A stretch of DNA of 7,377 nucleotides from Chloroflexota bacterium. GTDB lineage: Bacteria; Chloroflexota; Dehalococcoidia; Lucifugimonadales; Lucifugimonadaceae. Both the position numbers and the translations under genes were made by a program. The notes beneath the pieces were generated by a model. The model ran no database searches. It saw nothing but the letters and a program-made list of their open reading frames with translations, and had not been told where the DNA came from. Positions within the stretch are counted from its first letter, which is position 1. Every line of letters starts with the position of its first letter. The DNA is taken from the NCBI GenBank assembly GCA_002725925.1, contig PBRL01000038.1, forward strand, positions 18,879 through 26,255. The letters run 5' to 3'. This document shows, piece after piece, positions 1-7,377 of this stretch.

Positions 1-2
1 AT

Positions 3-635
3 TTTCAGCATAAATTAAAACCATTGCACATTATTTTAATAGCTTTGGCACTTTCACTCTCGATTGCTTGTGGCAATAATTTTGACGAGCAATCGCATAC
101 TACTGATCTCGATGATAATTCTTCGTCTTCAGCAACAATTCAAAACGGAAAGGTACTGTCGCCGACACAATCAGCGACGCCAATCTCAAAGAAAGCACCT
201 GACTTTAGCCTTCCGTCAATCCAAGGTCGGACATTCACACGTTCGGATTTTGAAGGCGACAAAACTGTTCTGCTAGTTTTTTATAGAGCGTTTTGGTGAG
301 CGGCGTGTAAAAGGCAACTCGTGGAGTTACAAAAACAAAAAAAAATCTTTGACAAAGAAAATATTCAAATTCTTGCGATAAGTACAGATGACTTGAAAGG
401 CCCATCAGATTTAGCTTCCAAAACAGATATCCAGTTCCCCTTGTTATTTACTTCCGCAGACTCTGATGTGCCAGATTCATACGGAGTTTTCAACCTGTTT
501 GGGGATGGCTTGGCATCAGCCTCATTGTTCCTGATAGATAAAAGAGGTCGGATTGCCTGGAAGAGTATCGGAGAAAATACGGGTCACTTCGTAACTGCTG
601 AAAAAGTATTACAACAAATGGACTTTCTAAAATAA
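3..635 (+). CDS. Peroxiredoxin-like (AhpC/TSA) lipoprotein, predicted selenoprotein with in-frame UGA (5' partial)
   Basis: Thioredoxin-fold peroxiredoxin-like protein, expected to reduce peroxides through a peroxidatic Sec/Cys. One frame runs from the window edge to TAA at 633-635, interrupted only by TGA at 297. Numbering from the TTG at 24: hydrophobic signal core 3-15; lipobox LSIAC with lipidation Cys16; a Ser/Thr-rich linker to about 55; KAPDFSLP (57-64), the family N-terminus; strand TVLLVFYR (81-88); W91-U92-A93-A94-C95, the redox site; then QILAISTDD, LFTSADSDVPDSYGV and a SLFLIDKRGRIAW strand typical of AhpC/TSA. Read through, it is 203 residues, normal for the family. TTG-24 has no ribosome site, and the frame is open upstream with Lys-rich codons (HKLKP) that suit a signal n-region, so the true start probably lies left of the window. 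Everything after the UGA is undecayed, which argues against a pseudogene. Alternatives: a Cys codon changed by sequencing error or a recent nonsense mutation. Confidence 0.85.
297..299 (+). other. In-frame UGA, predicted selenocysteine codon
   Basis: The codons before it read V-F-Y-R-A-F-W and those after it A-A-C-K-R-Q-L-V-E-L with no frame change. Peroxiredoxin-like AhpC/TSA proteins commonly carry F-Y-R-G-x-W-C-P-x-C-R-x-Q-L-x-E-L here, so the UGA replaces the first, peroxidatic cysteine and the second cysteine is kept, giving UxxC. Sec replacing a catalytic Cys is the classic signature of selenoproteins. No other long gene in the window has an internal UGA, so general UGA recoding to Trp or Gly is unlikely. 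Confidence 0.8.
300..330 (+). promoter_or_regulatory. Candidate bacterial SECIS element
   Basis: Just downstream of the UGA the mRNA can form AACUC (316-320) / GAGUU (324-328), five perfect pairs closing the three-base loop GUG (321-323). G307-C330 and U308-A329 can add a lower stem across a bulge at 309-315. The loop begins with G and lies 21 nt after the UGA. This fits the published bacterial SECIS description (a short upper stem, a small loop with G in the first two positions, roughly 16-37 nt from the UGA), where the loop recruits SelB. The stem is short and was found by eye, without an energy calculation. Confidence 0.6.
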
Positions 636-675
636 GCCAGTAACAAAGGAGATTCGCAGTGAAATTGAGAGACTT

Positions 676-699
676 AGACATCAGAAAATATTGATGTCT
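676..699. terminator. Hairpin between convergent genes, possible bidirectional terminator
   Basis: AGACATCA (676-683) and TGATGTCT (692-699) form a perfect 8-bp stem with an 8-nt A/T-rich loop. It sits in the 72-bp gap between the peroxiredoxin stop (635) and the end of the opposing DUF1015 gene (708), the usual place for a shared terminator. Neither side has a proper T tract, so intrinsic termination would be weak; it may serve instead as a 3' mRNA stabilising stem. Confidence 0.45.
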
Positions 700-707
700 C
701 GAAACTG

Positions 708-2003
708 TTACAAGGTTTCTCCGAACTGCTGAATCACGGCCCCTGCCGGGGGTTTCGGAAAGAAATTCGTGGTCTTAGCAGGCAATCGCCACCCACGAGT
801 AACAATCGAAACAAATTCATTAAGTGGTACCGGCCGCATAATGAAAGCCATCCGAGCTTCTCCGTTATCAATCTGATGAGCTATCAATCCCGCATCATGA
901 TGCGGGCTGATGATCTGTTCTTCACGTTCGACATCCACGGCCGCTCGAATCACATGCGAATGCAAATAGGAATATTCAGAATACTCGAGAGCATTCCGTG
1001 CCTGAGGCGGAGATTTCATTGTCGCTATGTGAAATTTCCCTGGTTCTTTACCGTATAGACCGAACACAACTTCATCATCTTTACGTTCGCCAAGCTCAAT
1101 TGCAAACTGCTCAATCTGTTCCGTCGTCGAAAGATCACGAGGAGGATCCCATTCATCTATATGACAAGTTTCCTCTATCGATTTGACAAGATCGGCTAAT
1201 TCGTTGTCTGTAGCAGACTCTACAAGTCGGTGGTAACCGCGGGTTATCAACCCTGGCTCGTCAAACGATACCAATAACATCATGCGAAAATTAACAGATT
1301 CATCGTATCCAACTTCTCGTTCAGCCCGCACTGCACTGCGATATCGCAAAGCTGCTTCATAGCGATGATGCCCATCCGCTATGAATATTTCTGAGTCACG
1401 CAAAACCGACTGAATCACATTGATGGTTCCGGTATCCGTGACACGCCACAATCGAAGTTGAGGCATATCCGGTGGTTTAAACACAGCTGTCGGTTCACCG
1501 CCAGCGATAGCCCGTACAAGATTGGTGACACTAGAACGAAGATCATCCCGATATATAACTAGGAGAGGACTATAATTCGACTGTGCGGCTCCCATAAGTC
1601 GAACTCGATCCGCCACCCACTCCGAGCGGGTACCTTCGTGAGGTAGCACTACTTCTTGATCGTAATCCTCTAAACGAACACCGGCAATAAAACCGCGTCT
1701 TCGCAGTATTCGACCCCGGTATTCAAACTCTTCTTCCGTTACATATATCGATGGCTCTTCATCATGTTTTAGCACACCTGAGTCTTTCCAAGTCTGAGCT
1801 GTCTCAGCAGCCCGTTCATAGGGATCATCTGACAAACCACGTCGTGCCAGCTCAAGGCGGACGATATTGTAGGGAGATCGATCGTAAAGTTCGTGTTGAA
1901 GTTCTGGAGTGATTACGTCGAATGGAGGGCAAACGTGAAGACTCACATCCCCGGCTATATCGAAGTTATAACGTACTGCCCTAAAGGGTTGAATGTCAGC
2001 CAT
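708..2003 (-). CDS. DUF1015 family protein
   Basis: Complete 431-residue cytoplasmic protein without signal peptide or membrane segment. It shows the conserved DUF1015 landmarks in order: MADIQPFRAVRYN at the start, PPFDVI (26-31), SPYNIVRLEL (43-52), PHEGT (121-125) followed by R-x-x-x-x-x-x-D-R and NYSPLLVIY (143-151), IADGHHRYEAA (208-218), and the C-terminal LPAKTTNFFPKPPAGAV. Length is normal for the family. The biochemical role is not firmly known to me. The D-G-H-H-R core resembles the motif of ParB/sulfiredoxin-fold free-serine kinases (SerK, SbnI), so a nucleotide-dependent reaction on a small molecule is a reasonable but unproven guess. It is transcribed away from ligA and convergent to the peroxiredoxin. 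ATG at 2003 is the start; no clear Shine-Dalgarno precedes it. It ends in TAA at 708-710. Confidence 0.9.
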   Translation of the reverse strand: MADIQPFRAVRYNFDIAGDVSLHVCPPFDVITPELQHELYDRSPYNIVRLELARRGLSDDPYERAAETAQTWKDSGVLKHDEEPSIYVTEEEFEYRGRILRRRGFIAGVRLEDYDQEVVLPHEGTRSEWVADRVRLMGAAQSNYSPLLVIYRDDLRSSVTNLVRAIAGGEPTAVFKPPDMPQLRLWRVTDTGTINVIQSVLRDSEIFIADGHHRYEAALRYRSAVRAEREVGYDESVNFRMMLLVSFDEPGLITRGYHRLVESATDNELADLVKSIEETCHIDEWDPPRDLSTTEQIEQFAIELGERKDDEVVFGLYGKEPGKFHIATMKSPPQARNALEYSEYSYLHSHVIRAAVDVEREEQIISPHHDAGLIAHQIDNGEARMAFIMRPVPLNEFVSIVTRGWRLPAKTTNFFPKPPAGAVIQQFGETL

Positions 2004-2047
2004 ATCTAATTGCGGATTGAAAACGCTCGAACACTGATATATTTACA

Positions 2048-2056
2048 GTTATAACA
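2048..2056 (-). promoter_or_regulatory. Candidate extended -10 promoter for the DUF1015 gene
   Basis: Read on the minus strand, TGTTATAAC gives a TGn plus TATAAC, an extended -10 element, about 45 bp before the ATG at 2003. No convincing -35 hexamer is seen at the expected distance, so this is a weak call made by eye. Confidence 0.22.
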
Positions 2057-2072
2057 ACGAGTATAGACCTAC

Positions 2073-2167
2073 CTGCGTTGTTCCTATGTTCACTAAGCAA
2101 AAGTATCTGGTTAATATTTACGTTCAATTAGTACACAAACAGCATTGGTATACTTTGGACAACGCAG
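2073..2167. repeat. 9-bp inverted repeat in the divergent promoter region
   Basis: CTGCGTTGT (2073-2081) is matched exactly by its reverse complement ACAACGCAG (2159-2167), 77 bp apart. The right arm falls at the expected transcription start of the ligA promoter candidate, the left arm at the -35 area of the opposing DUF1015 candidate. The 221-bp region 2004-2224 otherwise contains no gene. The arrangement could be a paired operator, but a chance match of this length is not excluded. Confidence 0.35.
2146..2154 (+). promoter_or_regulatory. Candidate extended -10 promoter for ligA
   Basis: TGGTATACT combines a TGn extension with TATACT, five of six matches to the -10 consensus, about 70 bp upstream of the ligA start. 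The -35 position has only weak matches (TTCAAT at 2123-2128 with a 20-bp spacer), which an extended -10 promoter can tolerate. Confidence 0.3.
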
Positions 2168-2206
2168 TTCACGCTGATTTTTCGATGCTGGGATTTCGAT
2201 TTATGA

Positions 2207-4335
<2,129 letters not shown>

Positions 4336-4401
4336 AGGTAGTTCAACGGGCGACCATGGTGTCGATATCTAAATCACGCTTCAAGCGGCAATTTCTATCC
4401 A

Positions 4402-4470
4402 TCGGCTAAATTCCGAAGATAATTTATCGGGCATTAAGACCACTCCCGACGATAACATCGTATATATCGT
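4402..4470 (+). other. Leader with alternating complementary segments upstream of pth
   Basis: The 176-bp gap 4328-4503 has no convincing gene but holds several short stems: TCGG (4402-4405) with CCGA (4413-4416); TTATCGGG (4424-4431) with CCCG/ATAA (4445-4455, with a 3-nt bulge); and ACGAT (4449-4453) with ATCGT (4457-4461), alternatively ACGATA (4449-4454) with TATCGT (4465-4470). Adjacent pairings exclude each other, as in an attenuator or a leader that controls ribosome access. No stem is followed by a T run, and the stems are short, so function is speculative. Confidence 0.25.
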
Positions 4471-4495
4471 TAACAAACTATCTGCCATCTCCAAC

Positions 4496-4499
4496 GGAG
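4496..4499 (+). promoter_or_regulatory. Ribosome binding site of pth
   Basis: GGAG lies 4 nt before the TTG at 4504 and 10 nt before the TTG at 4510. It shows that pth starts here with a TTG, since no ATG or GTG lies in frame nearby, but does not decide cleanly between the two TTG codons. Confidence 0.5.
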
Positions 4500-4503
4500 A
4501 TCT

Positions 4504-5160
4504 TTGAGATTGAACGTTTCCTCGATCTTAGACAAACTATTCCCCAGCGGCAGCGGGGGTGGGTCGAAATGCCCTCCATGGATAATCATCGGCCTGGGTA
4601 ACCCTGGTGCTGAATACAAAAACACGCGTCACAACGTAGGCTGGTGGTGTATGGATGAACTTGTACGACGCACAAATGCCCGAATAAACCACAGAAGGAA
4701 AGAACTACGATTCGGAGAGGTCGAACTTGATGGCAACCTGCTAGTTCTGGCATATCCCCAGACATTAATGAATCGTTCTGGCAGAGCTTTAAGGTACCTC
4801 GTCAACCGCTATAAAACGGATCCAGAGAAAATACTAATTATTAGTGATGATATTAACCTGTCACCCGGTTCGTTGCGGATACGAAAAAAGGGGGGACCGG
4901 GTGGGCATAACGGTATTAAATCAATAATCGCCACATTGGGTACCAACGAATTTCCTCGGGTGAGATTGGGTGTTGGGAATCCAGAATCTGCCTCTATGCA
5001 AGTTGATCACGTTCTAGGCACATTTGACCCTGACACCAAAGATATGGTGGTTACAGCCACGTATAAGGCAGCAGACGCTATCGAAATGATCATTCGAAAT
5101 AATGTTGAAACCGCTATGAATACATTCAACGGTGATGGCGAAGCCCCAAAAGCACATTGA
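4504..5160 (+). CDS. pth: Peptidyl-tRNA hydrolase
   Basis: Cleaves the ester bond of peptidyl-tRNAs that drop off the ribosome, recycling tRNA in the cytoplasm; normally essential. In the 218 residues the family signature is complete: IIIGLGNPGAEYKNTRHNVG (27-46) with N33 and catalytic H43, P-Q-T-L-M-N (85-90) with N90, ISDDINLSPG with D115, and GGPGGHNGIKSI with N136; these match E. coli N10, H20, N68, D93 and N114. The first 25 residues are an extra tail ahead of the core, ending in a Gly/Ser-rich stretch (SGSGGGS), which makes the protein slightly longer than the usual 190-200. TTG at 4504 or 4510 is the start. The stop TGA overlaps the TTG start of the downstream lipoprotein by 4 nt, so the two are probably one transcript and translationally coupled. 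ligA lies 176 bp upstream on the same strand. Confidence 0.96.
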   Translation: MRLNVSSILDKLFPSGSGGGSKCPPWIIIGLGNPGAEYKNTRHNVGWWCMDELVRRTNARINHRRKELRFGEVELDGNLLVLAYPQTLMNRSGRALRYLVNRYKTDPEKILIISDDINLSPGSLRIRKKGGPGGHNGIKSIIATLGTNEFPRVRLGVGNPESASMQVDHVLGTFDPDTKDMVVTATYKAADAIEMIIRNNVETAMNTFNGDGEAPKAH

Positions 5161-7190
5161 CATTGCTCGATAAAATCACAGCCTACTTCAACACCAGAAC
5201 TCTCATCAGTGCCTTAACCGCGATAATCATTCTCTCTTCTGCTTGTAAAGGTGAGATTGAAGATCCTCCGCCTGCCGCCATCAACGAATCTCAACCAACA
5301 ACGCAAGTAAAAACTGAACCTAACATTAATTCACGCGCTTCCACGGCCACAGCAATCCCAAAAAAATCAGGGCCGTCCACTAGCATTGTTAAGTCATCAT
5401 CCAACAACTCAACAACTCTCACGAACCCAACACCAACCACCGTACCTTTGCTTATACAGGCCCCACTAGAGCGATATATTCCAGTGCCACCGGATCGCGA
5501 TCTCTCAGAACTCGCGAGACGACTCATCAAAGGTTACGTTGAACCTGAAAAGATACTCACCCCACAAACGCTGACTCTAGGTCAAAAAGTTTATTTCTGG
5601 ATCCTCCGCGATGGCGGTAACACAAAAGTCAGTGGTGAGGTTTCTTATATATCCGAGCATGCTTACTGGATATTTGAAAATGGTTTCATCCCTATAACAG
5701 ACAATATCGAAAAAGTGGCCGAATCTTTTGAAAACAAAATTTGGCCTGTTGTAACCGAAGTATTCGGTTACCCGGTTACGCCTGGAATCGACGCAGACGA
5801 AAGGATGGTCATATATAACGGCATCTTACAATCAGGTATGGGCGGCTATTTCTCTGCGGCTGATTCCTATTCAAACAAAATTCGCAAACACTCAAATGAG
5901 CGTCAAGCACTTTATATGTCAGCGAATCAACTCGCATTAACCGGCAGACAATATTTAAGTGTCCTAGCCCATGAGCTACAACATGCTACGCATTTCGCCT
6001 CCGATTCTAGCGAGGATTCCTGGGTTAACGAGGGTCTATCGGAAATCGCAGCAGAAATCACTGGTTTTGACAGAACTGCAATTCCTACATTCATACTGAC
6101 CCCGTCAACATCACTCATCGCATTTGACACATCCCCCGCTAATTACGGAGCTGCAAACCTCTTTTTTGCCTTTCTCGCTACTCATTACGGGGGCACAAAA
6201 ATATTGTCAGCTGTATCCCAAAATCAACAGGATGGCATGGACTCAATCGACAGTGTCTTGGCTGATTTAGGTTTCGATGTGAGAGGAGAAGATGTTTACG
6301 CCGACTGGCTCATCGCGAACTACTTGAATTCAAAAGAAGGGCCATATAGCTATAAAAGCCATTCACTTCCATCTATAAAAAAAACAAATACGAAAATCCC
6401 TGCCGTACTGAGTGGTGAGGTGAAATCATTCGGCTCAGATTACGTAGTAACTTCAAGTGAATCTGAACAAATAATCATTGAATTCAAAGGAGAAGCAGAA
6501 ACAGCCCTATTGACTCACCCTCCACATTCGGGAGAAACATGTTGGTGGTCCAACCAAGGGGATTCGATCGATTCGACTTTAACCAGACATGTCGATTTAT
6601 CAGATGTAGACACAGCTACGTTAAGCTACTGGGTTAATTACGATATAGAAGAATCATGGGACTATGGTTATACGATGGTCTCAACTGATGAAGGTGCAAC
6701 CTGGGATATCCTCGCCAGCGAAAGATCGACAGATATTAATCCGAACGGCAACTCTTACGGTCCTGGACTCACCGGCAACAGTATGGGCTGGGTTCAAGAT
6801 TCCGCGGATATCTCTAAATACGCCGGACAAGAAGTATTAATACGCTTTGAGTACATCACCGATGACGCATTGTTTGCTAAAGGCATCTGTCTCGATGATT
6901 TCGAAATTAATGAAATAAATTGGAATGACAATACCTCAACGACCGGCGATTGGATTCCCAAAGGGTTTACTTCAGTAGAAACCACGATCCCAACAGATTA
7001 CCTGATCCAGGTCATCCATGAAAAAAGTTCAGGTGATTCAGTGGTATACCGTATACCGGTCGATAACGAGGGTCATGGAACTATTAAATTAGATCATATA
7101 GACAAAGATGACCTCATAATTACAATCGTGAGTGCCGTCACTCGCCAATCAACCACGCCGACAGATTATACTTTGACCATCAGTCGGTAA
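5157..7190 (+). CDS. Surface lipoprotein zinc metalloprotease with immune-inhibitor-A-type C-terminal domain
   Basis: A 677-residue exported protein, probably a secreted or membrane-anchored protease. Signal peptide 1-29 (K6, R14, hydrophobic 17-26, LSSAC) with lipidation Cys30; a low-complexity Ser/Thr/Pro/Asn linker about 36-100; then a gluzincin-type catalytic domain with HELQH (272-276) and NEGLSE (291-296). H272 and H276 bind zinc, E273 is the general base, and E292 is the likely third ligand. Residues about 460-585 match the MAM/VEG-like domain at the C-terminus of M6 immune inhibitor A proteases: WWSNQGDSIDSTLTRHVDLS, YDIEESWDYGYTMVSTDEGATW, NPNG, GWVQDSADISKYAGQEV, and G-I-C-L-D-D-F. 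C462 and C578 could form a disulfide. A beta-rich tail ends in DYTLTISR. The catalytic motif is unlike M6 (HExxHxxGxxH), so the peptidase resembles M30 hyicolysin or a related family; the substrate is unknown. The TTG start at 5157 overlaps the pth stop; TTG 5163 is possible. Confidence 0.85.
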   Translation: MTLLDKITAYFNTRTLISALTAIIILSSACKGEIEDPPPAAINESQPTTQVKTEPNINSRASTATAIPKKSGPSTSIVKSSSNNSTTLTNPTPTTVPLLIQAPLERYIPVPPDRDLSELARRLIKGYVEPEKILTPQTLTLGQKVYFWILRDGGNTKVSGEVSYISEHAYWIFENGFIPITDNIEKVAESFENKIWPVVTEVFGYPVTPGIDADERMVIYNGILQSGMGGYFSAADSYSNKIRKHSNERQALYMSANQLALTGRQYLSVLAHELQHATHFASDSSEDSWVNEGLSEIAAEITGFDRTAIPTFILTPSTSLIAFDTSPANYGAANLFFAFLATHYGGTKILSAVSQNQQDGMDSIDSVLADLGFDVRGEDVYADWLIANYLNSKEGPYSYKSHSLPSIKKTNTKIPAVLSGEVKSFGSDYVVTSSESEQIIIEFKGEAETALLTHPPHSGETCWWSNQGDSIDSTLTRHVDLSDVDTATLSYWVNYDIEESWDYGYTMVSTDEGATWDILASERSTDINPNGNSYGPGLTGNSMGWVQDSADISKYAGQEVLIRFEYITDDALFAKGICLDDFEINEINWNDNTSTTGDWIPKGFTSVETTIPTDYLIQVIHEKSSGDSVVYRIPVDNEGHGTIKLDHIDKDDLIITIVSAVTRQSTTPTDYTLTISR

Positions 7191-7377
7191 TGTTCATTTG
7201 AAAATAACCCGGAGTCGATGCAATTAGCCAGCTTTTTAATCCAATAACAATCAGAGGTGAGGCCATACCAAATCGAGTGTTTGTTTCTCCAATGTGCCAG
7301 TATTCGAGCAAACCCGATGGCCTGGTAACACTCTGGCATATGGTGCATTTAGGCACTCGAGCAGTTGGTGGTGCTGG
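7180..7377 (-). CDS. Possible C-terminal fragment of an unknown gene entering from the right edge
   Basis: On the minus strand one frame is open from the window edge to TGA at 7180-7182, 65 codons. It encodes a stretch with VPKCTICQ (a CxxC pair), TRPSGLLEYWHIGETNTRFG, a hydrophobic SPLIVIGLKSWLIA and a short tail. The composition looks protein-like, and the end would overlap the convergent lipoprotein gene by only 11 bp. I do not recognise a family. The remaining frames of 7191-7377 give no better candidate, so the alternative is plain intergenic DNA. Confidence 0.35.
   Translation of the reverse strand, partial: PAPPTARVPKCTICQSVTRPSGLLEYWHIGETNTRFGMASPLIVIGLKSWLIASTPGYFQMNITD

Noticed and set aside
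321..635. Separate gene starting at GTG 321, with AAAAGG (309-314) as ribosome site
   Set aside because: It is in the same frame as the upstream half, and the GTG is the Val of the conserved Q-L-V-E-L helix. A protein starting here would lack the first strands and the whole redox site of the peroxiredoxin fold.
24..635. Pseudogene broken by a nonsense mutation
   Set aside because: There is only one lesion, it falls on the catalytic codon, the rest is undecayed, and a SECIS-like hairpin follows. Sequencing error or recent mutation remains possible but is the weaker explanation.
659..778. Second selenocysteine UGA at 692 with read-through to TAG at 776
   Set aside because: The read-through sequence runs antisense into the DUF1015 gene and shows no redox motif or family resemblance.
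876..1186. Plus-strand ORFs opposite the DUF1015 gene
   Set aside because: They lie antisense to a fully conserved coding region and have unnatural composition; they are shadows.
4356..4409. 17-codon ORF (ATG) in the ligA-pth gap
   Set aside because: It has no ribosome site and no recognisable sequence; the ATG lies in a chance ACCATGGT palindrome.
7166..7348. Minus-strand 60-codon ORF overlapping the lipoprotein 3' end
   Set aside because: It overlaps the real gene by 25 bp, is rich in His, Cys, Trp and Tyr without any pattern, and has no ribosome site; a different minus-strand frame looks more protein-like.
7191..7377. tRNA gene, CRISPR repeats or mobile element ends at the right edge
   Set aside because: No cloverleaf, no repeated units and no terminal inverted repeats can be seen there or elsewhere in the window.

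Overview
The window carries five well-supported genes plus one possible gene fragment entering from the right edge. The best clue to the organism is the combination of moderate-to-low GC, frequent GTG/TTG starts, a DUF1015 protein, ligA followed by pth, and Ser/Thr/Pro-rich lipoproteins, one with an immune-inhibitor-A-type C-terminal domain. This suggests an uncultured environmental bacterium, possibly Chloroflexota (SAR202/Dehalococcoidia-like). That placement is inference from gene style, not from a marker alignment. UGA behaves as a normal stop elsewhere: pth ends in TGA, and the three other long genes contain no internal TGA.

Left part (1-635, + strand): a thioredoxin-fold peroxiredoxin-like lipoprotein (AhpC/TSA family). 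Its reading frame runs straight through one in-frame TGA at 297-299. The TGA sits exactly where the family has its peroxidatic cysteine (FYR-x-x-W-C-x-x-C becomes FYRAFW-UGA-AAC). It is followed at the right distance by a small hairpin with a G at the start of the apical loop, as expected of a bacterial SECIS element. The simplest reading is a membrane-anchored selenocysteine peroxiredoxin with a UxxC redox motif. This is the main discovery in the window; simple ORF calling would split it into two false genes.

Centre-left (708-2003, - strand): a full-length DUF1015 protein, convergent with the peroxiredoxin across a short gap that holds an 8-bp hairpin. A 221-bp divergent intergenic region (2004-2224) follows, with candidate extended -10 promoters in both directions and a 9-bp inverted repeat touching both of them.

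Right part (2225-7190, + strand): ligA (NAD-dependent DNA ligase, complete, all domains), a 176-bp leader rich in mutually exclusive small stems, then pth (peptidyl-tRNA hydrolase). A large lipoprotein metalloprotease follows; its TTG start overlaps the pth stop by 4 nt (TTGA), implying translational coupling. The last 187 bp hold no + strand gene; one - strand frame is open from the edge (7377) to 7180 and may be the C-terminus of a further gene.

Functionally the window mixes housekeeping genes (DNA ligation, recycling of peptidyl-tRNA) with two surface lipoproteins, a seleno-peroxiredoxin for peroxide detoxification or redox work outside the membrane and a zinc protease. Selenocysteine use would require selA, selB, selC (tRNA-Sec) and selD elsewhere in the genome; none is in this window.
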